Source of the DNA: an uncultured Clostridia bacterium
GTDB lineage: Bacteria > Bacillota > Clostridia > Oscillospirales > Ruminococcaceae
Length of the DNA: 64,000 bases
Direction: 5' to 3'
NCBI GenBank assembly: GCA_947389015.1
Contig: CANDVA010000010.1
Coordinates: forward strand, 1-64,000
The notes under the pieces are model-generated. The model was not told the DNA's origin, did not search any database, and saw only the letters and a program-made list of their open reading frames with translations. The position numbers and the translations under genes were made by a program. This document shows, piece after piece, positions 44,321 to 53,656 of the stretch; position 1 is the first letter of the stretch, and every line of letters begins with the position of its first letter.

Positions 44321-44992
44321 TCAGCTTCTCGGGATAACGGAGGCTACCGCGCCCGCGAGCTGGCTTATAGGCATCGTCTGCAAATAGATCTTACCGGGAC
44401 CCGTTACGACCGTGTTGAACAAGCCCTCGCCGCCAAAAAGAACGTTGCCCACGCCCTTTACGGTCTGGATATCCATACTACAGGTGCCCGTCATTGCCGC
44501 GAGGTAGCCTGTGTCGATAAGCATCTGCTGACCCGCCTGGAGATCATACTCAACGACATAACCGTCGATCTCGACAAGCGCTATGCCCTTTCCATGCAGA
44601 CGCTGCATAATAAAGCCCTCGCCGCCAAAGAAGCCCGCGCCGAGCTTTTTCTGGAACGCGACGGAAAACTCAACGGAAGGCTCGGATGCCAGATAACCAC
44701 CCTTCTGAACGATCATATCGCCCTGACCGATATCAAATGGGATTATTGAGCCGGGGACGCTCGATGCGAACGCGATCATACCCGGACCGCCCTCCGAGGT
44801 ATATGTATTCTGGAACATAGACTCACCCGAGAACATCTTGCTGAACGCCTTGCCTATGCCGCCCGTACCCGTAGCCATTTTCATATTCGGCGTCATCCAC
44901 GACATTGCGCCCTTTTGACACATTACGCTTTCTCCGCCCTCCAGATAAACCAAAGCCACGGGCATCGGCTCGCCCTTAATTTCGTATCTCAT
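44321..44992 (-). CDS. AIM24/TIGR00266-family protein
   Basis: 223 residues of the AIM24 beta-sandwich family (PF01987): glycine-rich strands such as EGGESVMCQKGAMSWM, MATGTGGIGKAFSKMFSGESMF and KGVGNVLFGGEGLFNTVVTGPGKIYLQT (core GGEGLFNTVVTGPG). Family members are widespread but without known activity; the yeast namesake affects the mitochondrial inner membrane. Begins 48 bases after the other AIM24-type gene; GGAGT precedes the ATG. Confidence 0.88.
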   Translation of the reverse strand: MRYEIKGEPMPVALVYLEGGESVMCQKGAMSWMTPNMKMATGTGGIGKAFSKMFSGESMFQNTYTSEGGPGMIAFASSVPGSIIPFDIGQGDMIVQKGGYLASEPSVEFSVAFQKKLGAGFFGGEGFIMQRLHGKGIALVEIDGYVVEYDLQAGQQMLIDTGYLAAMTGTCSMDIQTVKGVGNVLFGGEGLFNTVVTGPGKIYLQTMPISQLAGAVASVIPRS

Positions 44993-45040
44993 AATTTTAC
45001 TCCTTTATTTTTCGACGGTAATGCCGCCGTAATTATCAAC

Positions 45041-45826
45041 TCAATTCGTAGCCGCCGCAAACGATCTTGTATCGGTCACGGGAGCTAGCAGCACCTTTCC
45101 CGTGCCGCGGTATACGTTGACGAGACCCTCTCCGCTCGCAGCGGAACCGATCAGCGTCTTGGTGGTGCGCTCCACCGTGAAAGACAGGCTCGCCGACCAG
45201 CATACGGCATACGGTCCGTCAACCTTTAACTCGTCGTTCTGCAGCTCGATCTCAATAAGCTCCGACTCGGGAACGTTGCTTTCAAGCGCCGCGATACCGT
45301 TTCCGGAAAGGCAGAGATTGAACAGCCCCTCGCCGCCGAGCACAGCCGACGATACGTTCTTACGCGCCGTAACACTCTGCTGAACGGTACCGTCGCACGC
45401 GAGAAACATTCCGTCCTCGATAACGATGCCGCTCCCCCACTCCGCAACGTTTTTAAGCAGAATGTACTTATATGTAGGTTCGAGCACCAACAATCCGCTG
45501 CCCTTATATTCGGGCTTGATCGCGGATTCGTTTGTTACGGCGGCGCGGAACATCTTTCCGACCAGATCCCCGGCACTTTTAACACCCGTAGCGACCTCTA
45601 TATGACCCGCCATCCACTGCATGGCGCCCGCCTGAATAACGGCTGTATTCTGCCCGTTAAGTTCGATTACCACCTGTCTTTTGCGCACGCCCATTTTCGA
45701 CATAAAATACTGAGCCTGAGCGTTAAAAGCGGAAACGCTCTTGTCCGCGCCGTACTCGATAACCGAAAAATTTCCCAGCCGAGCCGTTTCCATACGGCTA
45801 CCCGACGTCAGATTTTTTATGTTCAT
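45041..45826 (-). CDS. AIM24-family protein, divergent copy
   Basis: 261 residues, same fold as the following gene: QAGAMQWMAGHIEVATGVKSAG matches the other's QKGAMSWM...MATGTGG, and VLGGEGLFNLCLSGNG matches VLFGGEGLFNTVVTGPG. A last GLVNVYRGTGKVLLAP repeat is present. The pair therefore arose by duplication and then diverged, perhaps forming a hetero-oligomer (inference). It has its own strong promoter flanked by 7-bp inverted arms. Confidence 0.85.
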   Translation of the reverse strand: MNIKNLTSGSRMETARLGNFSVIEYGADKSVSAFNAQAQYFMSKMGVRKRQVVIELNGQNTAVIQAGAMQWMAGHIEVATGVKSAGDLVGKMFRAAVTNESAIKPEYKGSGLLVLEPTYKYILLKNVAEWGSGIVIEDGMFLACDGTVQQSVTARKNVSSAVLGGEGLFNLCLSGNGIAALESNVPESELIEIELQNDELKVDGPYAVCWSASLSFTVERTTKTLIGSAASGEGLVNVYRGTGKVLLAPVTDTRSFAAATN

Positions 45827-45862
45827 TGCAATATCCTTTCACGCATTTTTCACACTATATTT

Positions 45863-45891
45863 ATTATACAATATAATCAAAGCAATGTCAA
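45863..45891 (-). promoter_or_regulatory. Strong promoter of the AIM24 pair
   Basis: TTGACA, 17-base spacer, TATAAT. Inverted arms TCACACT (45850-45856) and AGTGTGA (45893-45899) bracket it and may be an operator. Confidence 0.85.
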
Positions 45892-45951
45892 GAGTGTGAT
45901 ACTATTTTATGCACATATGCCAAAAATTTCATTATGATTTAGGTAAATAGT

Positions 45952-46527
45952 TCAAATTTTGCGGCTGCTTACTATTATAAAATAGAGCGCCGTAGTAATT
46001 AGCGTAAATGATACCCCCCTGCCGAAAAAAACGATCACCGCCAAGCAGATCAGTGAGAACGCTCTTCCCGTAAAGTTTAATATTCTGTCGATGTTTTCGG
46101 GCTTGCAAAAGCGTATCAAGAGTATTTTCAGCAGTCCCGCGCCGTCAAGCTCGCCGATGGGGAGCAGATTGAACGCACCCGTAAACAGACCTGCCACCGC
46201 CGCGGAATAGTTTCCGAAATGATAAGACAGAGCAGCCGTGACGAAATTCGCCGCGCACCCCGCGCTCAATATCAGCGCCTTGACCGTCGGCTTGGCAAAC
46301 TCCATCCGCGCGGAGGTTATGCGTATCCCCGCGCCGTAAAAGGTGATCTCGTCGGCGAATATCCCGAACGCCGCCATAACCAGCATATGCGCCAGCTCAT
46401 GCAGCGCGCACGCAGACAGCGCCATAACGCCGAAGCCCGTGTCGTCCAGCAGCAGGAACAGCGCTATCACAGCGAAAAATGAGAAATCCATTTTCAGCAC
46501 GGTTTTGTTTAATTTTAATACTATCAT
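45952..46527 (-). CDS. M50-type site-2 metalloprotease (SpoIVFB/YwhC-like)
   Basis: About 191 residues, mostly membrane helices. Zinc motif HELAH in ALHELAHMLVMAAFG and the second-site LLPIGELDGAGLL (LDG) mark a compact intramembrane protease with no PDZ domain, as in SpoIVFB. In a spore-former a role in sporulation sigma processing is possible, but the usual partner SpoIVFA is not adjacent. Start uncertain: the first in-frame TTG at 46554 lies in a terminator tail, so the ATG at 46527 is taken although no good ribosome site is seen. Confidence 0.75.
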   Translation of the reverse strand: MIVLKLNKTVLKMDFSFFAVIALFLLLDDTGFGVMALSACALHELAHMLVMAAFGIFADEITFYGAGIRITSARMEFAKPTVKALILSAGCAANFVTAALSYHFGNYSAAVAGLFTGAFNLLPIGELDGAGLLKILLIRFCKPENIDRILNFTGRAFSLICLAVIVFFGRGVSFTLITTALYFIIVSSRKI

Positions 46528-46552
46528 ATCAGATTGTATGCCGGGCTTGGAC

Positions 46553-46585
46553 AAAAAAGAACGCGGAGCGCCCGAGCGCCCCGCG
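46553..46585 (-). terminator. Strong terminator of the ilvD-side operon
   Basis: 9-bp GC stem (46563-46571 with 46576-46584, one wobble), then TTCTTTTTT on the minus strand. Confidence 0.9.
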
Positions 46586-46589
46586 CATA

Positions 46590-47072
46590 TTATCTCATAA
46601 AGTAACAGATACGATCCGCGGCTTTTTCGGAAAGCCGCGGGTATTTTTCGCGTAGAAAGCTTTCCAATTCATCTCTGCACGCGCTCCACGAAACGCCCGT
46701 CGGATACGTGTTGAACCACCTGACGTCGTCGCAGATTATTTCGATCAGCTCTAGCGTATCACTGTCAAAATCGGTTTTCGGTACCTTATGCGATCCCTTG
46801 TCATAGTCAAAAAAATCGAACACATCCCCCTTGTCGTACAACCGAAACGTTATACTTTCAAAAAAGCGGTTTATCACCGACCAATCGGGCGCGAGCGGCG
46901 GCAGCTCCTTAGACGGCATATGTGAGCGGTTGTACTCCGTTCTTTGCCTGTACTCCTTACGCTCTTTCTCGCAGATCTTATTTCTGCGCTTTTTTGCCGC
47001 TCTTTTTCTCACAAAAGGCTCTGCCATGATTGCGGAGGCAACCCCTACGCTAATGAAGAACAATGCGTCCAT
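46590..47072 (-). CDS. Hypothetical protein with N-terminal membrane helix
   Basis: 160 residues: one short hydrophobic helix (about 3-17), a strongly basic stretch (RKRAAKKRRNKICEKERKEYRQR), then a soluble acidic/aromatic domain (FDFFDYDKGSH, DDVRWFNTYPTGVSW, LREKYPRLSEKAAD). No family recognised. GAGGACTG precedes the ATG, 4 bases after ilvD; it ends 4 bases before a strong terminator, so it closes the operon. Confidence 0.6.
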   Translation of the reverse strand: MDALFFISVGVASAIMAEPFVRKRAAKKRRNKICEKERKEYRQRTEYNRSHMPSKELPPLAPDWSVINRFFESITFRLYDKGDVFDFFDYDKGSHKVPKTDFDSDTLELIEIICDDVRWFNTYPTGVSWSACRDELESFLREKYPRLSEKAADRICYFMR

Positions 47073-47076
47073 AACT

Positions 47077-48732
47077 TCAGTCCTCGAAAACCGCTCCAGT
47101 ATTGGAGGAAGTCACCAGCTTAGCGTAGCGCTTGAGATAGCCCTCAAACTCGCGCGGCGCTTTGATACCTTTCTTTCTGCGCTCCTCGATAACGGAATCA
47201 TCAACAAGCAGCTCCACCTTGCGGTTGGGGATATCGATGTGTATCTTGTCGCCGTCCTCGACAAACGCGATAAGACCGCCCTCCGCAGCCTCGGGAGAAA
47301 CGTGACCTATCGCCGCGCCTCTCGAAGCGCCGCTGAAGCGTCCGTCGGTGATGAGCGCGACCGAGCCGTCCAAGCCCTTGCCGACGATAGCCGCCGTGGG
47401 AGCAAGCATTTCGGGCATTCCGGGACCGCCCTTAGGTCCCTCGTAACGGATAACGACAACGTCGCCCGCCTGTATCTTGCCTCCGAGAATAGCGTCGCAA
47501 GCGTCCTGTTCGCCGTCAAATACGCGAGCCGTTCCCGTGAAGTCCATCATCTCGGGCTTTACCGCGCCCTGCTTTACAACGGAACCGTTAAGCGCGAGGT
47601 TGCCGCTCAAAATCGCGATACCGCCGTCCTTTCTGATAGGCACGGCTACGGTATGTACGATCTCGCCGTCTGCGTCGCGTGCAGCCGCGATACGCTCCTT
47701 TTGCGTACCCGAAACGGTCAGAACGTCCTCGTTGATATGACCGCCCTTTGCAAGCTCTCTGATAACGGTCTGGATACCACCGACAGCGTTCAGGTCGGTG
47801 ATAAACACGCTGCTTGCGGGATTGAGCTTAGCAAGCTGCGGGGTCTTGCGGCTCATAGCGTCAATATCCTCCAGCTTGATATCGACCTTGGCTTCGTGAG
47901 CGATAGCCAACAAATGCAAAACAGTATTCGAGGACGCGCCGATAGCCATATCTGTCGCAAGCGCGTTCTCCATATTTTTCTTGGTGAGGATATCGGACGG
48001 GCGGATATTCTGCTTAACAAGCTCGACAACGCGCTCTCCGCTCTCCTTTGCGAGACGGCGGCGCGCGGAATTTACGGCTGGCTCCGTACCAGCGGTCGGC
48101 AGCGCCAGACCGATAGCCTCGGTAAGGCAGTTCATGGAATTAGCCGTGTACATACCCGAACAGGAGCCGCAGGTCGGGCAGGCATTGTTCTCATAATCCT
48201 TGATGACCTCGTCGCCGATCTCGCCGTTGGTATACTGACCTATCGCCTCGTATATCTCGGAGTAGCCGACGCGCTTGCCCTGAACGCAGCCGGGGTTCAT
48301 GGGACCTCCGCTCACGAAGATAGCGGGCAGGTTCATTCTTGCCGCAGCCATGACCATTCCGGGGACGATCTTGTCGCAATTCGGGATAAATACAACGCCG
48401 TCAAGGGGATGAGCGGTCAGCATAACCTCGATACTGTCCGCTATAAGCTCACGCGAAGCCAGCGAGTAGCGCATGCCCTTGTGGTTCATTGCCAGACCGT
48501 CGCACACGCCGATAGTGAAAAACTCGAACGGCACGCCGCCCGCGTTTCTGATACCGTCCTTGACGTATTTGGATATCTCATGTAGGTGCTGATGTCCGGG
48601 AACGTAATCGCTCGCCGCGCATACCACCGCGATAAACGGACGGTTCATCTCGCTGTCCGTAACGCCCAGCGACTTCAAAACCGCTCTGTGGGGAGTTTTT
48701 TCAACGCCCGCTTTAATTAGATCAGATCTCAT
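47077..48732 (-). CDS. ilvD: Dihydroxy-acid dehydratase
   Basis: Iron-sulfur dehydratase of isoleucine, valine and pantothenate synthesis. Cluster cysteines in [12 protein letters not shown] and [19 protein letters not shown] (core [15 protein letters not shown]), plus [13 protein letters not shown] and [11 protein letters not shown] near the end. 551 residues. No ilvB/N/C genes are near. It follows a ROK kinase by 25 bases. Confidence 0.97.
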   Translation of the reverse strand: MRSDLIKAGVEKTPHRAVLKSLGVTDSEMNRPFIAVVCAASDYVPGHQHLHEISKYVKDGIRNAGGVPFEFFTIGVCDGLAMNHKGMRYSLASRELIADSIEVMLTAHPLDGVVFIPNCDKIVPGMVMAAARMNLPAIFVSGGPMNPGCVQGKRVGYSEIYEAIGQYTNGEIGDEVIKDYENNACPTCGSCSGMYTANSMNCLTEAIGLALPTAGTEPAVNSARRRLAKESGERVVELVKQNIRPSDILTKKNMENALATDMAIGASSNTVLHLLAIAHEAKVDIKLEDIDAMSRKTPQLAKLNPASSVFITDLNAVGGIQTVIRELAKGGHINEDVLTVSGTQKERIAAARDADGEIVHTVAVPIRKDGGIAILSGNLALNGSVVKQGAVKPEMMDFTGTARVFDGEQDACDAILGGKIQAGDVVVIRYEGPKGGPGMPEMLAPTAAIVGKGLDGSVALITDGRFSGASRGAAIGHVSPEAAEGGLIAFVEDGDKIHIDIPNRKVELLVDDSVIEERRKKGIKAPREFEGYLKRYAKLVTSSNTGAVFED

Positions 48733-48757
48733 TTTTTTATACCTTCTTTTTATTTAT

Positions 48758-49726
48758 TTAACCTTTAAACAGCATAGCCGCGCCGATTATTCCTGCGTCG
48801 TTGCCTAAGCTGCAAATAACTATTTCCGTGTTCTTCGCGGAATTTTTGGAGTATATCTGCTCCGCCACCGCCGCTCTCAGCGGAACGAGAAGCGTATCGC
48901 CCTCGTTGCACACTCCGCCTCCGATACAGAGGATATCGGGCTGGAATATATTGATAGCGTTCGCAATGCCGCACGACAGATACTTTATGTACTGCTCGGT
49001 AACAGCTTTACCCACCGGATCGCCCTGCTTCATGGCGTTGTACGCGGTGCGCGCGCTGACCTTGCCTTCCTGCCTTATCATATGCGTCATTATCGAGTCG
49101 GGGTTAAGCTCCGACGCCTGCGCGGTCATACGAACCAAGCCCGTTGCCGATGAATACGCCTCAAAGCAGCCTTTGCGTCCGCAAGTGCAGGGCAGTCCGT
49201 CCATAACGATGACCGTATGCCCAAGCTCGCCGCCCGCGAAATTCGCTCCTCGGTAAATCTTCCCGTCAATGACGATACCGGAGCCTACGCCCGTGCCTAG
49301 CGTAATAACGACCGCGCTGTTCGCTCCCTTTGCCGCGCCCGCGACAAATTCACCGAACGCGGCGGCGTTCGCGTCATTTTCAAGATAAACGCTTATGCCA
49401 AATTCCTTTTGAATGTCGTCGCGGAGCGGTACATTCAGCAGCCCTAGATTGTTGGAATATTCCACAACGCCGCTGGCATGATTGCAGGTTCCCGGGCAGC
49501 CTATCCCTATCGAACACGCCTGTGAGGGAGTTATTCCCGCCTCCCCGCAAGCCGCGCGTACTGCGCTTTTGACCTCGCCGATTATCTCCTCGTAGACTGC
49601 GGGTTCCCCGTCCTTTCCTCGTGGATTTGTTTTGACCTTGGAGCGCGCTATAATGCTGCAATTATCGTCAACAACGCCGCAGGCAATATTCGTGCCGCCA
49701 ACGTCAACGCCTATGTAGTAAGCCAT
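48758..49726 (-). CDS. glcK: ROK-family glucokinase
   Basis: ATP-dependent phosphorylation of glucose. ROK pattern: GVDVGGTNIACGVVD for ATP, ENDANAAAFGEF with the catalytic Asp, VVITLGTGVGSGIV, ELGHTVI and zinc-binding CTCGRKGCFEAYSS. 322 residues, no DNA-binding N-domain, so an enzyme rather than a NagC-type repressor. It lies 21 bases after manA; together they feed hexoses into glycolysis. Confidence 0.92.
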   Translation of the reverse strand: MAYYIGVDVGGTNIACGVVDDNCSIIARSKVKTNPRGKDGEPAVYEEIIGEVKSAVRAACGEAGITPSQACSIGIGCPGTCNHASGVVEYSNNLGLLNVPLRDDIQKEFGISVYLENDANAAAFGEFVAGAAKGANSAVVITLGTGVGSGIVIDGKIYRGANFAGGELGHTVIVMDGLPCTCGRKGCFEAYSSATGLVRMTAQASELNPDSIMTHMIRQEGKVSARTAYNAMKQGDPVGKAVTEQYIKYLSCGIANAINIFQPDILCIGGGVCNEGDTLLVPLRAAVAEQIYSKNSAKNTEIVICSLGNDAGIIGAAMLFKG

Positions 49727-49747
49727 ACAGACACCTCCCGATAACTA

Positions 49748-50713
49748 TTAAATTATATCCGAAAGTATTACCTCGCATTTTCCCGTTATCGTGAATTCTC
49801 CGCTTCCAGCCGGAACAAAGAAGCTGTCGCCCTTGACCGCCGCCGCTTTGCCGTCCGCGGAAACGATCTCCGCCTTTCCGTCAAGGAACAGCAGCGACTT
49901 GAACGACTTGTCGTCCGCGTTCAGCTTCATTGCCCCGTCGACCTCGAGCTTGTTCACGTTGAAGTATTCGCAGGAGCGCAGCAGGGTCTTAACGCCGCCC
50001 TCGACCTTTTCGGGAGCTCCCTGCGCGGTCGTCGGATACTTCGGCGGTATTCTGTCAGTGACTTCGACCGCTTTGTCGATATGCAGCTGACGGGGCTTTC
50101 CGTCCGCTCCCACTCTACCGTAGTCGTAAATACGGTAGGTGGTGTTGGAGTTCTGCTGTATCTCCGCTATAAGTATGCCCTTTCCTATCGCGTGAAGCGT
50201 TCCGCTCTCGATAAAGAACACGTCGCCCTTGTGTACGGGAACGTTGTTTGTGACCTCAAGGAGCGTATTGTTTTTAATGCGCTCGGCAAATTCCTCCTCG
50301 CCGATCTCGTGCTTAAAACCATATAGCAGCTCCGCGCCCTCGCTGCAATCGACGATATACCACATCTCGGTCTTGCCGTACTCCCCCTCTACTCTGAGCG
50401 CGTACTCGTTGGACGGGTGAACCTGTACGGAAAGGTTATCCTTGGCGTCTATCAGCTTGATAAGTATCGGGAAATACTCGAAACGCTCGCAATTCGTTCC
50501 GAGAACGGCCTTTCCCTTTGCGTCAATGTACTCGGACAGCGTTTTTCCATCAAACTCGCCGCCCTCGATAACGCTCTGTCCGTCCTTGTGGCAGGACAAT
50601 TCCCAGCTCTCGGCAATCTTGTCCGAATCCATTTTCTTGCCGTACTCCTCGCGAAGACGGTTGCCGCCCCAGAGGTAGTCCTTGCAGGGCGCGATAAGCT
50701 TTAAAATGCTCAT
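49748..50713 (-). CDS. manA: Mannose-6-phosphate isomerase, class I
   Basis: Interconverts mannose-6-phosphate and fructose-6-phosphate. Cupin metal ligands in LSVQVHPSNEYAL (Gln, His) and the later Glu/His pair in FFIESGTLHAIGKG. The IAEIQQNSNTTYRIYDYGR segment is a family hallmark. At 321 residues it is the short Firmicute type. AAGGAAACTT precedes the ATG. Confidence 0.95.
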   Translation of the reverse strand: MSILKLIAPCKDYLWGGNRLREEYGKKMDSDKIAESWELSCHKDGQSVIEGGEFDGKTLSEYIDAKGKAVLGTNCERFEYFPILIKLIDAKDNLSVQVHPSNEYALRVEGEYGKTEMWYIVDCSEGAELLYGFKHEIGEEEFAERIKNNTLLEVTNNVPVHKGDVFFIESGTLHAIGKGILIAEIQQNSNTTYRIYDYGRVGADGKPRQLHIDKAVEVTDRIPPKYPTTAQGAPEKVEGGVKTLLRSCEYFNVNKLEVDGAMKLNADDKSFKSLLFLDGKAEIVSADGKAAAVKGDSFFVPAGSGEFTITGKCEVILSDII

Positions 50714-50742
50714 TGATAAGTTTCCTTTCTATGTAAAATTAC

Positions 50743-51360
50743 TTAATAGCCAAGTTCTTCATTAACTAAAATTACCTTAATTCTGTCGGGAACGCGCTGC
50801 TGTGCGAGCGTTACAAACGAGCAACAGATACGTGCCGCGTGTCGGCAGTGCATACACTCGCCCGTTTTCGCGCAGGGCGTGTCACAGTTAAGACGCGCGG
50901 TGTTCTTGGGAGCGGCGATCTTTTCCACGCGCTCTTTCGCCTCAGTCAAATCCTTTACGATCTTGTTCACGCCCGCAACGATAATGACCTGCTTGGGTCC
51001 GTATATCATCGCGGAAACGCGGTTGCCCTTGCCGTCGACGTTGTACAGCTCGCCGTCCTCGGTTATCGCGTTGGAGCTTGCCAGAAACGTATCGGAAACA
51101 AAAGCCTTGCGCAGTATCTCCTCCACCTCCTCGGGAGTCTTGCCTGCCGAACGATCAAGATACGCCCCGCCGAATTCGTTCTGTAAAAAGTCGATAACTC
51201 CACTCTCCTTTAATGTCATAGAGCCGCCCGAGGTTATAAGCTTGTCGTTTTTCACAAGGTCGCCGATAATGTGGTAAAGCTCCGTGCGGCGCTCGGCGAA
51301 ATACGGTCTCATCTTATTAAGCCGCAGATTGTCCATTACCCTTTGAATTCTCTCTTCCAT
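50743..51360 (-). CDS. LUD-domain (lactate-utilisation-type) protein
   Basis: 205 residues of the LUD/DUF162 family (LutC/YkgG-like): ITSGGSMTLKESGVIDFL and AITEDGELYNVDGKGNRVSAMIYGPK are characteristic. A C-terminal cysteine group (CDTPCAKTGECMHC) may hold a metal or cluster, as in the variant common in Clostridia. No lutA/lutB genes are adjacent, so lactate oxidation is not shown. The ATG at 51360 follows AGGAGGATATT. Confidence 0.85.
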   Translation of the reverse strand: MEERIQRVMDNLRLNKMRPYFAERRTELYHIIGDLVKNDKLITSGGSMTLKESGVIDFLQNEFGGAYLDRSAGKTPEEVEEILRKAFVSDTFLASSNAITEDGELYNVDGKGNRVSAMIYGPKQVIIVAGVNKIVKDLTEAKERVEKIAAPKNTARLNCDTPCAKTGECMHCRHAARICCSFVTLAQQRVPDRIKVILVNEELGY

Positions 51361-51373
51361 AATATCCTCCTGT

Positions 51374-52261
51374 TTATTCCAGTCCCGCTCTCTGACGGAT
51401 AGACGTAATAGAGTTTTCGGATATCTTAAATCCGCCGTCCTCTGTGTATTCTCCATAGGGAATGTAAAATTCCCCGGGGTTCGAGCCGTACTCGATAGTA
51501 TTGAGCAGCGCCGCCTTGCGGCTTCTGTACAGCGTCTCGGTGAGGTTGGTCTCGGCGTTTTCCGTGATCATCTGATAATACGTGTCCATAAGCGAAGTGT
51601 CAACGTCACGGAAATTCTGGTTGATAAGCTCGGACATAAGCTCGCCCACGCAGTTGAACCTGAACGATTCGCCCTCTTCAAAGTCGGCGATCATCATAAG
51701 TCTGAAAATGGACTCACCCGTAATAAGCCTTGAACCCGCGTTGAAGGTCTCGGTTTCCGTTCCGTCCTTGACCAAGATCGTTTTCCGAACAGTGTACTCA
51801 ACGTTGCCGAAAGCGGAAACAAGGTCGCAAAAGCTCGTTCTGTCCATTTTAATATAGCAGTCGCACCGTATTCCGACAGCGTTCTCGACCGCGGAGACGA
51901 CGCCCGCTCCGCCCTGAGCGGCGTATATATTCGGGAGCGTTCTCTCGTCCCTGCCCACGCTTATCCCAGACGGTAGCGGTATAAATATCAGTCTGCTGTC
52001 GACCGCGTTGTACGATACAAGCATAAACAGATCGGGAGCATCTGTTGAACCGTCGGATAGCATTGTTACAAGATTGAAATTATAGTCGTCCGTAGGGTGG
52101 AAATCGTCGGTCAGCTCGCCGTTCTTGTTTATGCCGACATCCTCGGTATTTTCGGGGAACAGATACCACTTAAACGCAAATATCGCCATTATGACGAATG
52201 CTGCGGTAATACCGAATGCCAGCAGATACACATACCAGTTACTTTTTCTGTGAACTGTCAT
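51374..52261 (-). CDS. LCP-like envelope protein
   Basis: 295 residues: short basic N-terminus, one membrane helix (about 9-30), then an extracytoplasmic domain resembling the LytR-CpsA-Psr fold (DLFMLVSYNAVDSRLIFIPLPSGI, AVENAVGIRCDCYIKMDRTSF, AGSRLITGESIFRLMM). LCP proteins attach polymers such as teichoic acids to peptidoglycan. The key Arg residues of canonical LCPs are not all evident, so activity is uncertain. The start at 52261 is behind AAAGGATAATTGGAA. Confidence 0.7.
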   Translation of the reverse strand: MTVHRKSNWYVYLLAFGITAAFVIMAIFAFKWYLFPENTEDVGINKNGELTDDFHPTDDYNFNLVTMLSDGSTDAPDLFMLVSYNAVDSRLIFIPLPSGISVGRDERTLPNIYAAQGGAGVVSAVENAVGIRCDCYIKMDRTSFCDLVSAFGNVEYTVRKTILVKDGTETETFNAGSRLITGESIFRLMMIADFEEGESFRFNCVGELMSELINQNFRDVDTSLMDTYYQMITENAETNLTETLYRSRKAALLNTIEYGSNPGEFYIPYGEYTEDGGFKISENSITSIRQRAGLE

Positions 52262-52325
52262 AAATTTCCAATTATCCTTTCTTTTGTAATGCGTCAAACA
52301 AAATTTGAAAATTGACGAAATTCTA

Positions 52326-52354
52326 TTGATTTTTTTCCAAAACAGTAATATAAT
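52326..52354 (+). promoter_or_regulatory. Vegetative promoter of alr
   Basis: TTGATT, 17-base spacer, TATAAT, about 100 bases before the alr ATG. A 6-bp hairpin (AGAGCG/CGCTCT, 52382-52404) lies in the leader. Confidence 0.75.
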
Positions 52355-52455
52355 GTAATAGTGCGCCGTGTTTTTTGCGCAAGAGCGGAAAAATAAAACG
52401 CTCTGAATATAGTATAACACATTTACTCGAAAATTTCAAGCATAGAGGTAAAGTT

Positions 52456-53592
52456 ATGGATAATTTTTATTGGAGAACCTGGGCGGAGATAAATCTTGAC
52501 GTTTTAAAGGGTAATATCGCAAAAATAGGCGAGCTTTCCCGCGGAAAGGAGATTATCGCCGTCGTCAAGGCGAACGCTTACGGTCACGGTGACGTTCAGT
52601 GCGCAAAGGCACTCAACAAATGCGGGATAAGGCACTTTGCCGTCTCCAATCTCTGGGAAGCTCAGCGGCTGTCCGAGGGAGACATCGGTGGAGATATACT
52701 GATCTTCGGTTACTGCGACATTCCCCTTATCATGGATAATCTCACGAAAAATTACATTTTCACTGTCGGCGATACCGATTACGCGAAAAAGCTTTCCGAC
52801 GCGGCGCTGGAAAATAATGTTAGAATACCCATTCACATCAAGATAGACACGGGAATGTGCCGCGTGGGTATCACCACCGAAGAGCAGCTCCGCGAAATAC
52901 TCGCGCTTGACGGTCTCGACTGCCGCGCGGGTTACACGCACTTTGCAGTAGCGGACAGCCTGAACGCCGAGGATAAGGATTTCACCGAAAAGCAACAGCG
53001 GAAAATAATTGAGATGTGTCACAAGCACGGATTGAAAACACACTCCCAAAACAGCGGCGGTATTATATACCACGGCGATTTCGAGGGAGATTTCGTCCGC
53101 GCGGGTATCGTGATGTACGGGCAAAAGCCCGACGCGCGCTTTCCCCTGCCCGACGGCATAAATCCGATCTTCCAATTGAAAACCGTAGTCAGTCAGCTGA
53201 AAACCATTCACGCGGGCGATACCGTAAGCTACGGCAGGACGTTCACCGCCGAACGCGATACCGAACTTGCCTTAGTGGCTTGCGGCTATGCGGACGGGTT
53301 CAACAGGCGGCTTTCGGGTAACTGGATGGTTAATATCAACGGCACGACCGCTCCTATCTGCGGCAGAATATGTATGGATCAGACGCTTATCGACGTGACC
53401 GAAATACCCGACGTAAAGGTCGGCGACGTTGTGACGATATACTCCAACGCTCCCGACGGAGGCAACTCCGTGACCGCCGCCGCCGAGAAAATCGGAACGC
53501 TCAATTACGAGCTCCTCTGCGCAATAGGAACACGCGTTCCGCGTATCTACATAGAAGACGGCAAGGAGACCGAAATTCAGCGATATATCTGA
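52456..53592 (+). CDS. alr: Alanine racemase
   Basis: PLP enzyme interconverting L- and D-alanine for peptidoglycan. PLP-Lys in VVKANAYGHGD, HIKIDTGMCRVGI, and catalytic-Tyr segment SYGRTFTAERDTELALVACGYADGF (core SYGRTFTAE, CGYADGF), plus CGRICMDQTLIDV. 378 residues. The ATG at 52456 follows GAGGTAAAGTT. One of the few plus-strand genes here, divergent from the LCP-like gene; both serve the cell wall. Confidence 0.96.
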   Translation: MDNFYWRTWAEINLDVLKGNIAKIGELSRGKEIIAVVKANAYGHGDVQCAKALNKCGIRHFAVSNLWEAQRLSEGDIGGDILIFGYCDIPLIMDNLTKNYIFTVGDTDYAKKLSDAALENNVRIPIHIKIDTGMCRVGITTEEQLREILALDGLDCRAGYTHFAVADSLNAEDKDFTEKQQRKIIEMCHKHGLKTHSQNSGGIIYHGDFEGDFVRAGIVMYGQKPDARFPLPDGINPIFQLKTVVSQLKTIHAGDTVSYGRTFTAERDTELALVACGYADGFNRRLSGNWMVNINGTTAPICGRICMDQTLIDVTEIPDVKVGDVVTIYSNAPDGGNSVTAAAEKIGTLNYELLCAIGTRVPRIYIEDGKETEIQRYI

Positions 53593-53616
53593 AATATCAG
53601 CTTAATATTTACAATA

Positions 53617-53645
53617 ACGGGCAGCAAGAACATCTTGCCGCCCGT
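53617..53645. terminator. Bidirectional terminator between alr and the amidase gene
   Basis: 12-bp stem with one mismatch (53617-53628 with 53634-53645), T-rich on both sides. Confidence 0.85.
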
Positions 53646-53656
53646 ATTTTGTTGAT

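Noticed and set aside
46831-48585. Long plus-strand open frame (584 codons) opposite ilvD
   Set aside because: It is antisense to an unmistakable dihydroxy-acid dehydratase; no initiation signals and no protein-like motifs.
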